A stretch of DNA of 45,637 nt from Tritonibacter litoralis (GTDB lineage: Bacteria > Pseudomonadota > Alphaproteobacteria > Rhodobacterales > Rhodobacteraceae). The stretch spans positions 375,191-420,827 of the forward strand of contig NZ_WIBF01000002.1 of the NCBI RefSeq assembly GCF_009496005.1, given 5' to 3'. Every line of letters starts with the position of its first letter. Position 1 is the stretch's first letter. Below the pieces are notes generated by a model. It was not told the DNA's origin and did not search any database. It saw only the letters and a program-made list of their open reading frames with translations. Made by a program: the position numbers and the translations under genes. Positions 34,607 to 42,601 of this stretch are shown piece after piece.

Positions 34607-35875
34607 ATGTCTGCTGAACACACTGACGTCCTGATCATAGGTGGCGGCCAGGCCGGGATCGCGATGAGCGAACACCTGAACAAAGCTGGCATCGATAATC
34701 TCATCCTCGAAAGGGCGCGTACTGCGGAACGCTGGCGATCGGAGCGCTGGGATTCCCTGGTTGCCAACGGCCCAGCTTGGCATGACCGGTTTCCGGGCCG
34801 CACCTTCGAAGCACACAAGCCAGACGCTTTTGTGCCCAAGGAAGAAGTTGCTGATTACCTGGTTGAATATGCCGAGCAAATAGGTGCGAATATTCGCGAA
34901 AACACCGAAGTGCACGACCTGAGCCGCAAGGAAAGGGGCGAAGGGTTCATTGCCAAAACCTCGCAGGGCGAGATCTCGGCGCGCTACGTGGTGTCGGCCA
35001 CAGGGCCGTTTCAAAAGCCGGTTATCCCGCAAATCGTGCCAGAAGATTCAGGCGTAACGCAAATTCATTCGGTCAACTACCGAAACCCTGATGCCTTGCC
35101 CGAAGGTGCGGTGCTGGTTGTCGGTGCTGGGTCCTCTGGTGTCCAGATCGCCACCGAGCTGGCGGCGGCGGGGCGCAAAGTCTATCTGTCTGTTGGTCCG
35201 CATGATCGCCCGCCGCGTCGCTATCGGGGCCGCGATTTCGTTTGGTGGCTTGGGGTGCTGAACCTCTGGGATACCGAGTTCACGCCCGGCACCGAGCATA
35301 CAACCATTGCCGTAACGGGTGCTTATGGCGGGTATACAATTGACTTCCGCCAGCTTGCCGAAACGGGCGTTACTCTTGTGGGGCGGACGGATGGTTTTAA
35401 GGATGGGAAAATCAGCTTTGCCGGTGATCTGATTAAGAACATCCATAACGGCGACGCCAACTATCTGGCGACACTGGATCTGGCCGATGCCTATGCCGAA
35501 CGAAATGGGATCGACCTGCCGGAAGAACCCGAAGCGCGCATCATCGGTGCTGACCCCGACTGCATGACCAACCCGCTTGTGGATCTGGACCTGGCCGAGG
35601 CCGGGGTTGGCACCATTCTTTGGGCCACCGGGTTTGGGTATGACTACGACTGGCTCAATGTGGACGCCTTGGACGAAAAGGGCCACCCCGCACATAAGCG
35701 TGGCGTCTCGACCGAACCCGGATTTTACTTTCTGGGTCTTGCTTGGCAGTCGCGGCGGGGATCGCCCTTCATTTGGGGGGTCTGGCATGATGCAAAATTC
35801 ATTGCCGATCACATCTCCAAGCAGGAAGGCTACCTGGCCTATCAGGGCTCAGCCGAACGGCTCCCGGCAGAATAA
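34607..35875 (+). CDS. Flavin-containing monooxygenase family (NAD(P)/FAD-binding)
   Basis: A 422-residue CzcO/FMO-like flavoprotein. The FAD motif is LIIGGGQAGIAMSEHLNKAG (about 9-28). The family mark ERWRSERWDSL follows, with GPAWHDRFPGR, and the NADPH motif is VVGAGSSGVQIATELAAAG. The end has ILWATGFGYDYDWL. Members hydroxylate amines or thioethers, or oxidise ketones (Baeyer-Villiger, YUCCA-like). In this operon N-oxygenation or oxidative deamination of the imported amine is the likely role, but the reaction is not fixed. It follows the aminotransferase after 45 bp. Confidence 0.88.
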   Translation: MSAEHTDVLIIGGGQAGIAMSEHLNKAGIDNLILERARTAERWRSERWDSLVANGPAWHDRFPGRTFEAHKPDAFVPKEEVADYLVEYAEQIGANIRENTEVHDLSRKERGEGFIAKTSQGEISARYVVSATGPFQKPVIPQIVPEDSGVTQIHSVNYRNPDALPEGAVLVVGAGSSGVQIATELAAAGRKVYLSVGPHDRPPRRYRGRDFVWWLGVLNLWDTEFTPGTEHTTIAVTGAYGGYTIDFRQLAETGVTLVGRTDGFKDGKISFAGDLIKNIHNGDANYLATLDLADAYAERNGIDLPEEPEARIIGADPDCMTNPLVDLDLAEAGVGTILWATGFGYDYDWLNVDALDEKGHPAHKRGVSTEPGFYFLGLAWQSRRGSPFIWGVWHDAKFIADHISKQEGYLAYQGSAERLPAE

Positions 35876-35899
35876 GCCGTCAGAAGAAGGACATAGATC

Positions 35900-36328
35900 A
35901 TGGCCCACACACGCATACGTAAGTTCAACACCTCGGACACCTATCCCGAACAAAACCTCGACAATGACCTTTGCCAGGCGGTCGTCGCGCGCGGAACCAC
36001 GGTGTTTCTGCGCGGGCAATGCCCGCAGGATCTGGACACGGCGGTTAATATCACAAGCAGTGATCCGGTCGAGCAAACACACAAAGTCATGCAGAACATT
36101 CGGCAGCTAATTGGTGAAGCCGGGGGCGAGATGGCGCATTTGTGTAAGGTCGTGGTCTATATCACCGATATGAAAAACCGCGAGGCGGTTTACCGCACGA
36201 TGGGCACATATATCAAAGGCATACATCCCTGCTCGACCGGCCTATGCGTGACCGCGCTGGCACGCCCCGATTGGCTGGTCGAGATCGACGCCACCTTCGT
36301 AATTCCGGACGAAGGTGTGAACTCGTGA
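35900..36328 (+). CDS. RidA family protein (enamine/imine deaminase)
   Basis: A 142-residue RidA/YjgF-type protein. Such proteins hydrolyse reactive enamine/imine intermediates from PLP or flavin enzymes. Visible blocks are TVFLRGQCPQDLDT, HKVMQNIRQLIGEAGGEMAHLCKVVVYITD and CTGLCVTALARPDWLVEIDATF. The conserved arginine of the active site (usually in the A-x-R-V/V-R-P block) is present as the arginine in ALARPDW. Overlaps the DUF1028 gene by 4 bp (GTGA). With an aminotransferase and a flavin oxygenase beside it, a detoxifying or hydrolytic step in the amine pathway fits. Confidence 0.9.
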   Translation: MAHTRIRKFNTSDTYPEQNLDNDLCQAVVARGTTVFLRGQCPQDLDTAVNITSSDPVEQTHKVMQNIRQLIGEAGGEMAHLCKVVVYITDMKNREAVYRTMGTYIKGIHPCSTGLCVTALARPDWLVEIDATFVIPDEGVNS

Positions 36329-36999
36329 CCTTTTCCATCGTGGCGCGCTGCGCCGAGACAGGTCAATTTGGCGTTGCGATTTCCTCATCCTCGCCCGCAG
36401 TGGCCGCACGCTGCGCTTTTGCACAGCCGGGTATTGGCGCGGTGGCGTCGCAGAACATCACCAATCCCGCCCTTGGCCCCGCCGTGTTGTCCCACCTCGC
36501 GGCGGGGCAGTCGGCAGTTGAAGCCGTAGCCCAAGCCATATCGGACGAAGCCTTTCCCGACCACCGACAGATCCTGGCTGTAGATGGCACAGGGGCGGCA
36601 GCAGTGCATTCCGGGGAGAATGCCCTGGGCATCTGGACCTCGGCTATCGGGACAGATTGCGCGGCGGGCGGCAATCTTCTGGCCAATGATACGGTTCCTG
36701 CTGCCATGGTCGCTGAGTTCGAAACCGCAACAGGCACGCTCGCGGACCGTTTGATCTTGGCAATGCAAGCCGGTCTCCACGCTGGGGGCGAAGCCGGGCC
36801 AGTGCATTCTGCCGGGCTGCTGATTGCTGACAAACAGGTCTGGCCTTATGCCGAATTGCGCTGCGACTGGACCGAAGACTGCCCGATCGCTGCCGTTGCC
36901 CGCGCCTGGGAGGTCTACAAACCTCAAGCGGATGACTATGTCACCCGCGCACTTAATCCCACCGAAGCGCCATCTTATGGCGTCCCCGGAGATGAGTAG
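36325..36999 (+). CDS. DUF1028 domain protein (Ntn-hydrolase-like)
   Basis: A 224-residue DUF1028 protein. The family adopts an Ntn-hydrolase-like fold with unknown substrate. The N-terminus TFSIVARCAETGQFGVAISS fits the family, with PAVAARCAFAQPGIGAVASQ, a VDGTGAAAVHSG block and a second HAGGEAGPVHSAGLLI block. If the initiator Met is removed, T2 would be the nucleophile, in keeping with Ntn enzymes. Start GTG at 36325 inside the RidA stop. Amide hydrolysis is a natural guess; no proof. Confidence 0.85.
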   Translation: MTFSIVARCAETGQFGVAISSSSPAVAARCAFAQPGIGAVASQNITNPALGPAVLSHLAAGQSAVEAVAQAISDEAFPDHRQILAVDGTGAAAVHSGENALGIWTSAIGTDCAAGGNLLANDTVPAAMVAEFETATGTLADRLILAMQAGLHAGGEAGPVHSAGLLIADKQVWPYAELRCDWTEDCPIAAVARAWEVYKPQADDYVTRALNPTEAPSYGVPGDE

Positions 37000-37005
37000 G
37001 ATCTG

Positions 37006-38490
37006 ATGATGCTGAGCTATGAAGAATACAAGACCAAAGCCGCGGCGCTAAACTTTCGCACCGATTGCTGGATCGACGGTAAGTTCATCCCCGCGATCAG
37101 TGGCGAGACCTTCGCCAGCGTCAATCCCGCCACGGGCAAAACTCTGTGTGATGTTGCACGTGGCAATGCGGCGGATATTGACCGTGCCGTCGGCAGTGCG
37201 CGCGCTGCCTTCGAAGACGGGCGCTGGTCTGGTAAAACACCGGCTGAACGCAAAGAGGTGCTCTTGAAGCTCGCCACGCTGATCCGCGAAAACCTGACCG
37301 AGCTGGCGCTTCTTGACACGCTTGATATGGGCAAGCCGATCTCGGAAACCGTGAATGTGGACGTTCCCGGATCGGCCATGTTCTTCCAATGGCATGCCGA
37401 GGCCATCGACAAGCTCTATGACGAAGTGGCCCCAACTGGAGGGCGCGATATCGCGATGATCCGGCGCGTTCCTCTGGGCGTGGTGGGCGCAGTGGTTCCG
37501 TGGAACTTCCCACTGGATATGGCGACCTGGAAACTTGCTCCTGCGCTGGCCTCGGGTAATTCCGTGGTGCTGAAACCGGCCGAGCAGTCGCCCTTATCCG
37601 CGCTCTATCTCGCCGAACTTGCGCAACAAGCCGGGCTACCAGATGGCGTGCTGAACGTGGTGCCGGGCTTTGGCGAGGATGCTGGCCAGGCGCTCGGACG
37701 CCATGAGGACGTGGACTGCCTTGTCTTCACTGGCTCCACCGCCGTTGGAAAGTTGTTCCAGCGCTATGCCGGTGAGAGCAATATGAAGCAGGTCTGGCTT
37801 GAGACCGGCGGCAAAAGCCCCAACATCATTTTCCCTGACGCGGATCTGGACAAGGCTGCAGACATGGCCGCCTTTGGTATTTTCTTCAATCAGGGAGAAG
37901 TCTGCTCGGCCAATTCGCGGCTCTTGGTGCATAAAGATGTCGCCGACGATGTGCTTGCCAAGCTTATCACCCGCGCCGAGGCCATTCGTCTGGGCGATCC
38001 GCTTGATCCGGACACAAATATGGGCGCCATGGTCGACAGCGAACATGCAGGCCGTGTTGAACGTTTTCTGACCGCGGGCAAATCCGAGGGGCGGCTTGTG
38101 ACCGGTGGCAACCGCGTCACCATCGGTACAAGCGATGCGTTCATCCAGCCCACGATCTTTGCTGACGTTGCCCCGGACGCCAAAATCAATCGCGAGGAGA
38201 TCTTTGGCCCTGTGCTGGCCGTTCAAACCTTCGAAACCGATGACCAAGCCATCGCTATGGCCAATGACAGTATCTATGGTTTGGCGGCCTCGGTCTGGAC
38301 CGCAGATTTGAGCCGCGCGATGGACGTCTCGGACCGTCTGAATGCAGGAACGGTTTCAGTGAATACGGTTGACGCGCTCTCGCCGATGACACCCTTTGGT
38401 GGCATGAAACAATCGGGCTTTGGCCGCGATCTATCGATCCATTCCTTCGACAAATACACGGCGCTGAAAACGGTTTGGGTGAAATACTGA
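37006..38490 (+). CDS. Aldehyde dehydrogenase (PuuC-like)
   Basis: A 494-residue NAD(P)-dependent aldehyde dehydrogenase. The catalytic cysteine is C300 in FFNQGEVCSANSR, the general base E266 in LETGGKSPN, and N167 in PWNFPLDM. The coenzyme loop is FTGSTAVGKL. Overall style, including KQVWLETGGKS and GIFFNQGEVCSANSR, is like PuuC (gamma-glutamyl-gamma-aminobutyraldehyde dehydrogenase) and other amino-aldehyde enzymes. Two ATG codons in tandem start it, 6 bases after the DUF1028 stop. It likely oxidises the aldehyde made by the class III aminotransferase. Confidence 0.93.
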   Translation: MMLSYEEYKTKAAALNFRTDCWIDGKFIPAISGETFASVNPATGKTLCDVARGNAADIDRAVGSARAAFEDGRWSGKTPAERKEVLLKLATLIRENLTELALLDTLDMGKPISETVNVDVPGSAMFFQWHAEAIDKLYDEVAPTGGRDIAMIRRVPLGVVGAVVPWNFPLDMATWKLAPALASGNSVVLKPAEQSPLSALYLAELAQQAGLPDGVLNVVPGFGEDAGQALGRHEDVDCLVFTGSTAVGKLFQRYAGESNMKQVWLETGGKSPNIIFPDADLDKAADMAAFGIFFNQGEVCSANSRLLVHKDVADDVLAKLITRAEAIRLGDPLDPDTNMGAMVDSEHAGRVERFLTAGKSEGRLVTGGNRVTIGTSDAFIQPTIFADVAPDAKINREEIFGPVLAVQTFETDDQAIAMANDSIYGLAASVWTADLSRAMDVSDRLNAGTVSVNTVDALSPMTPFGGMKQSGFGRDLSIHSFDKYTALKTVWVKY

Positions 38491-38494
38491 CATA

Positions 38495-39616
38495 ATGACA
38501 GAAGAACGCGACCTAAGCGATGTGATTGACATCCTGGCCACATTGGTTGGGTTTGCGACACTGACGAATGGCCCCAATCTGGACCTGATCAATTGGGTCG
38601 AGGACGTCCTGACCGATGCTAGTTTCGTGGTAACACGTATTCCGTCGCCTTGTGGTACCAAGGCTGGGCTTCTGGCAAAATTCGGTCAAGGCGACGGCGG
38701 TGTTCTCTATTCTGCCCACAGCGATGTGGTGCCGATTGCGGGGCAGGATTGGACCAGCGACGCCTTTAAACTGCGCCGCGAGGGCGACCGCCTGATCGGC
38801 CGCGGCACCACGGATATGAAAGGCTTTTTGGCCTGTGTTCTGGCTCAGGCGAAAACGCTTCACGACAGCCCGCCCGCAAAACCGGTCATGATCGCCCTGT
38901 CCTGGGATGAAGAGATCGGCTGCCGTGGTATCCCCCATATGATCGATCATGTGATCCCCACGCTGGGCCGCCCGGATCTGGTTATCGTGGGCGAACCCAC
39001 CGAAATGCAGCTTTGCCTGGGCCATAAGGGCAAGGCATCTTATCGGGCGACCTGTCACGGCGAAACGGGCCATTCTGCGCTGGCTCCGAATTTTCGCAAC
39101 GCGCTTCATGTGGCGGCGGACGTCATGGCTGCCCTGAGGGACACGCAAGCCACCCTCGCCCAACATGGCGCGCGTGACCCAAACTATGACATCGCCTATT
39201 CTACAATCCACGCGGGGAAGATGTCCGGAGGCACCGCGCTGAATATCGTGCCGGAGCGGGCAGTGATCGACTTCGAGGTCCGGCATATTGCAGCGGAATC
39301 AGCGAGCGCAATCATTGCACAGCTGCGGCAGAGGCTGCCGCAACACGTCACCCTTGAGCAGACGAATGCCTATCCCGGTTTCGAGGCGGAGATGCCAAAC
39401 CTGTTCAAACGAGATATCTCGGGTATTTACAAGCAAGCCTCCCCAATCAAGGTGGGTTTCGGAACGGAAGCGGGCTTTTTTGCTGGCCTCGGACTGCAAA
39501 CAGTCGTCTGCGGGCCGGGCTCCATGAAGCAGGATGGACACCAGCCAAACGAGGGCGTTACGATCGCTCAATTGCGGTCGTGTAGCGAGGCTCTGAGTTT
39601 TGTTTCCGGACTTTGA
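38495..39616 (+). CDS. M20-family deacylase (acetylornithine deacetylase ArgE-like)
   Basis: A 373-residue M20 peptidase-family zinc enzyme of the ArgE type. Metal residues: H75 and D77 in YSAHSDVVP, D107 in GRGTTDMKGF, and E139/E140 in SWDEEIGCRG. The dimer domain follows with VGEPTEMQLCLGHKGK and GETGHSALAP. The family removes N-acyl groups from amino acids such as ornithine. Since it is the last gene of the amine operon (4 bp after ALDH) and not beside other arginine genes, it may deacylate a pathway intermediate, for example an N-acyl amino acid made from an acylated polyamine. Confidence 0.88.
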   Translation: MTEERDLSDVIDILATLVGFATLTNGPNLDLINWVEDVLTDASFVVTRIPSPCGTKAGLLAKFGQGDGGVLYSAHSDVVPIAGQDWTSDAFKLRREGDRLIGRGTTDMKGFLACVLAQAKTLHDSPPAKPVMIALSWDEEIGCRGIPHMIDHVIPTLGRPDLVIVGEPTEMQLCLGHKGKASYRATCHGETGHSALAPNFRNALHVAADVMAALRDTQATLAQHGARDPNYDIAYSTIHAGKMSGGTALNIVPERAVIDFEVRHIAAESASAIIAQLRQRLPQHVTLEQTNAYPGFEAEMPNLFKRDISGIYKQASPIKVGFGTEAGFFAGLGLQTVVCGPGSMKQDGHQPNEGVTIAQLRSCSEALSFVSGL

Positions 39617-39623
39617 AGGGACC

Positions 39624-39648
39624 TTACCAAAGGTAACCTGCGTTTTTT
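39624..39648 (+). terminator. Weak terminator candidate after the amine operon
   Basis: TTACC-AAA-GGTAA is a 5-bp AT-rich stem at 39624-39636, then CCTGCG and six T residues. The T-run fits, but the stem is weak and separated from it. Confidence 0.3.
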
Positions 39649-39926
39649 GCATCGATACACAACACGACATTCCATCAGTTCTGCCATCAATTTAGCCGAC
39701 GCAACTCGCTTCAAGCTGGTGCAACGAACGCCAACTTCGTCCGCGTTTGAAACGTTTGAGCCCGATTGCAAGCTGTGCTTGCGGCGAGTGTCTGCACGTT
39801 CCAGCGCAGCTGCAGTTTGGGATCACTGCCTCGGCGCCGGATAAGGAGACTTTGGAAAGACTGATCCGCCGTGCGGACCGACTTGAACTCATAACTGACG
39901 CCAACGGTTCCGACGGAGGGTTCCAA

Positions 39927-40240
39927 CCCGGCGTCTGCAAATCCACCATCAACTGCGCAAAGATACCCTTCCTTGTCGCTCGATCGCTTCCAACAGTTGT
40001 CGAGTGTTTCCGGGGCTTTCGCCCCCCGGAGCGAAGGCCGCCTTCGACCGTGTGGCCCGTATGCTTTTGGAGCATCGCGCTACCTTAAGCCATTGCGCTT
40101 GATGAAGGTACAGCGGGGAAACCGTCCCCCGGACCATTTTATTTTCCGCCTATCATCAACACGCAGCTTACCATGGGACTTCGGGAAAAGGGCTCAAGGC
40201 GTGCCATCTGCGCTTCGCTGAGCCAGAAAACATCAGACAT
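39927..40240 (-). pseudogene. Remnant of an IS5-family transposase (N-terminal part)
   Basis: Starting at the ATG at 40240 the frame reads MSDVFWLSEAQMARLEPF, the typical N-terminus of IS5-group transposases. A frame change then gives KSHGKLRVDDRRKIKW and FIKRNGLR, followed by a stop where the family has Trp, then RDAPKAYGPH. After a break, TLDNCWKRSSDK and GIFAQLMVDLQTPG resemble the next part of the family. So at least two frameshifts, one nonsense codon and loss of the DDE catalytic region are visible: about one third of the gene is left, inactive. Inverted repeats of the element were not found. Confidence 0.7.
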
Positions 40241-40452
40241 GTTCACCGCTTGGTTTTCGAAACGTGAATCACGTCATAGGGCGGAAATCAAGCGGTTCTG
40301 ATCCTAGATCGCACTGCTCTAAAATCATTCAGCAACTTCACCTCAGACTTTTGCGCATACCGTGAATGTCTGCAATCGCAGATGACGTCGCTTTGCGTGG
40401 AGGCGCCACTCAACGGCAGTTTTGGGCCACCCGTGAAGACAGCCCAAACCCT

Positions 40453-40924
40453 TCAGATTTCAACGACTTCGGAGAGGGTCAGTGCACCTTCAAGCTCAAC
40501 GTCAAGGTATCTGATTGTGCTGTCCATCTTAATATGCCCTGATAGGAGCTGGACCGCCCGCAGGTTGCCGGTCTTCTCGTAGATTTGGGTCACATTCGTT
40601 CGCCTAATCGAGTGCGTGCCATAGGCGCTGGCCTCCAGACCAATGGATGATACCCACTCTCGCACTATCCGAGCGTACTGCCGATTGGGATGTGAAGCCG
40701 TTCGTGAAATCGCCCACTTTCATCTTTACGAGATTGCAGCCGCGCAGCTTGCTGTCGATGGCAAGATAAAAGAGGGCCAGATCACGGTGGTTCTTGGCCA
40801 GCTCCAGCCGCCCCCTGATCGCCCAGACGTGTTTGGGTTTGAGCCGTCTTTTCTGGCCGACGCGCCAGCCTTTGTTCCTGGCTGCGCGCAGCGCGCGGAT
40901 ATCGGGTGAGTTTGGTGTTTCCAT
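40453..40924 (-). pseudogene. Tyrosine recombinase/integrase, internally deleted and frameshifted
   Basis: The N-terminal part (start 40924) reads DIRALRAARNKGWRVGQKRR, LKPKHVWAIRGRLEL, LALFYLAIDSKLRGCNLVKMKV, the usual start of a short (about 200-residue) phage-type integrase, including the first catalytic Arg in SKLRGC. The frame then shifts and SHPNRQYARIVREWVSSIG, ASAYGTHSIRRTNVTQIYEK, GNLRAVQLLSGH and TIRYLDVE follow, carrying the HxxR, H and Tyr of the active site. By comparison with the family I remember, about 55-65 middle residues, with the catalytic Lys, are gone. So an internal deletion plus frameshift made it inactive. It marks a former mobile element next to the toxin cassette. 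Confidence 0.8.
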
Positions 40925-41305
40925 GATAGACCCTCCGATCCATCACGCCCTCCCACATCAACAACCCGACGCTGAAAAGACATTACATCACATGATGTTG
41001 CGATGCGTCCGAGGTCGGCTTGGAACCTAAGTCGTGCATTGGCTTTGCCGTTGCGCGGGGCAGGAAACATTCTACAACAGCAATTCTTCTCTCGCTGCCT
41101 TGAAACTTGCAAACCACTAGCTGAACAGAAACGCAGCATTTAACGACCGGGTCGAACAAATTCACAACGCTGCCCGATTAGGGCGTCACCAGCCTTCTAG
41201 CATAGCTCGCCTAACGTGTTTTTCAACTCGGTTTGAGTAATTAAGGTTGCAACCAAGTACAGAGAAAACTAATGCTGTTTATGGAATGTTATACGGTTTT
41301 TTGTC
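40925..41305. other. Gene-free stretch before the toxin cassette
   Basis: About 380 bp upstream of the 139-residue gene. No convincing frame, hairpin or repeat was found. The promoter of the toxin cassette should lie near its right end; the sequence there is AT-rich compared with the rest (41221-41305). Confidence 0.4.
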
Positions 41306-41725
41306 ATGGTCGGATTGCAGATCAGTCGCCAAGTTCAACAGGCTAGAGTTCAAAAGGATCCGGACTTTGCCGAATGGTATGTTGAGCAGGTCATGCGTAC
41401 GCAGTTACAACAGTTTTATTGGGCGGTTTCGAACCAAGGGAAACGTGAGATGGTGATCAACGGGCGTCACTGGGCGCGGCGTTACGGGCTATCTGACTCG
41501 GAGGCGCAGGCACATTTCATCTCGCTCATGTGGAAAGTCGGCGCAAACTTTTTTGTTTTCCCAGGGTTCGTTGATGTGGTTCAGGACACGTCCCGCAATG
41601 ATATGTCCCGAGTAGAAGCCTTTTACCAGGTCGACCAGGAACAGGCTGCCGAAGCGATCATCGGTTCAGATGACCGTTTCTGGTACCCCATAGAAAACGG
41701 CATTCTTAAGGAGTGGCTCGCATGA
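41306..41725 (+). CDS. 139-residue partner of a WHH toxin gene
   Basis: A soluble, mostly helical 139-residue protein with many aromatic residues (DPDFAEWYVEQVMRTQLQ, QFYWAVSNQGKREMV, ARRYGLSDSEAQAHFISLMW, NFFVFPGFVDV). The pattern of a helical middle with YGLSDSEAQAHFISLM, then a G-x-x-F block and a helical acidic end, recalls small proteins coded next to type VI secretion effectors, but I cannot name the family. Its stop overlaps the toxin ATG (ATGA at 41722-41725), so the two are co-translated. An adaptor or chaperone for the toxin is the likeliest role. No clear ribosome site precedes the ATG, but a stop at 41270 leaves no other ATG. Confidence 0.65.
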   Translation: MVGLQISRQVQQARVQKDPDFAEWYVEQVMRTQLQQFYWAVSNQGKREMVINGRHWARRYGLSDSEAQAHFISLMWKVGANFFVFPGFVDVVQDTSRNDMSRVEAFYQVDQEQAAEAIIGSDDRFWYPIENGILKEWLA

Positions 41726-42600
41726 GTCAGGCACTGGGCAACGCTGGGGTGGACCACGGCAAGCTGAAGGATGACTATTCTTCGCTGCAGAACATGAGCA
41801 GCCAATATGCCGATCTCGCTGTAGAGGGTGGGTTCGCTGCGGCAGGGGCATTGCCACCGCCATTCGGCACAGCGGCGGATGTGGCCGCGTTGGGGCGGTC
41901 GTTGTGGCGGGGCGATTGGGGCGGTGCCCTGTTGGATGCGGTGGGATTCATCCCGGTGTTTGGTGATGGGGCCAAGGCTGCCAAGATCGCCGACCGACTA
42001 AATACGTTGCGGCGCAGCCTTGATGTTCTGAGCACAGGCGTAGCGCGAGGATTTAACAAGACCAAGGAAACAGCGCTGAAATATTGGGACGACATCGTAA
42101 AAAACAACGATGCCGCATACAAGGCCGCGCTGAGAAGTTGCAACGGGACCAAGGAATGTCTAGATGCTGCCGCCTTGCAGAAGGGGCCACAATACAAGAA
42201 CACACCAAGCCAAAGCGGAACCTGGCAGCCGCCTGAAGGACGGGGTGATGGGGTCTTTACCCCCAACAACGGCGGGCCGCCGATCACATACAAGAACGGC
42301 TTTCCCGACTACAGCAGCCATGTGCACACACAAACCTTTAACGGCGTGTCGATCCGCTCTGAGGTGGATATCCCCATGACCGGCGCCCGCCGAACCGACT
42401 TCCGTTTGGCCGACGAGGCCATGGGCGCGCAAATTCCCGGCTGGCGAAGGCCCCCAAATCATACATGGCACCACAACGAAGATGGTGTGACAATGCAGCT
42501 GATCCCCTCCAACATGCACGGCACCGGGCAAGGCGCAGGCTCGCCCCACATGGGGGGAAATGCGCTCTATGGCTCAGGCAGCCGATCAGGAGACTTCTGA
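41722..42600 (+). CDS. Polymorphic toxin with C-terminal WHH nuclease domain
   Basis: A 292-residue toxin. Residues about 30-100 are a pre-toxin segment of the kind seen before toxin domains (GTAADVAALGRSLWRGDWGG, ALLDAVGFIPVFGDGAKAAK). Residues about 190-280 are a WHH nuclease of the HNH/endonuclease VII superfamily: VDIPMTGARRTDFRLADEA, PNHTWHHNEDGVTMQLIP with W249, H250, H251, and H266 in NMHG. It would cut DNA or RNA in a rival cell. There is no signal peptide, PAAR, VgrG, Rhs or filamentous delivery domain, so it is either carried by another protein or is a cargo effector. AAGGAG lies before the ATG. SUKH immunity gene follows directly. Confidence 0.8.
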   Translation: MSQALGNAGVDHGKLKDDYSSLQNMSSQYADLAVEGGFAAAGALPPPFGTAADVAALGRSLWRGDWGGALLDAVGFIPVFGDGAKAAKIADRLNTLRRSLDVLSTGVARGFNKTKETALKYWDDIVKNNDAAYKAALRSCNGTKECLDAAALQKGPQYKNTPSQSGTWQPPEGRGDGVFTPNNGGPPITYKNGFPDYSSHVHTQTFNGVSIRSEVDIPMTGARRTDFRLADEAMGAQIPGWRRPPNHTWHHNEDGVTMQLIPSNMHGTGQGAGSPHMGGNALYGSGSRSGDF

Positions 42601-42601
42601 G

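Larger units (their letters stand above)
39617..40452. other. Gene-poor stretch with insertion-sequence remains
   Basis: Follows the end of the amine operon. A short hairpin and T-run near 39624-39648 may end the operon. An IS5-type transposase remnant fills about 39927-40240. Between 39650 and 39925 there are open frames on both strands with no ribosome site or motif I know. The rest up to the integrase remnant shows nothing definable. Confidence 0.45.

Noticed and set aside
34076-35032. A 318-codon antisense frame across the aminotransferase and monooxygenase genes.
   Set aside because: It covers two certain genes with intact catalytic motifs on the plus strand; composition is that of a shadow.
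39747-40088. A 113-codon plus-strand frame in the gap after the amine operon.
   Set aside because: It overlaps the IS5 remnant on the other strand, has no ribosome site and is rich in Pro, Arg and Cys as non-coding GC-rich DNA would be.
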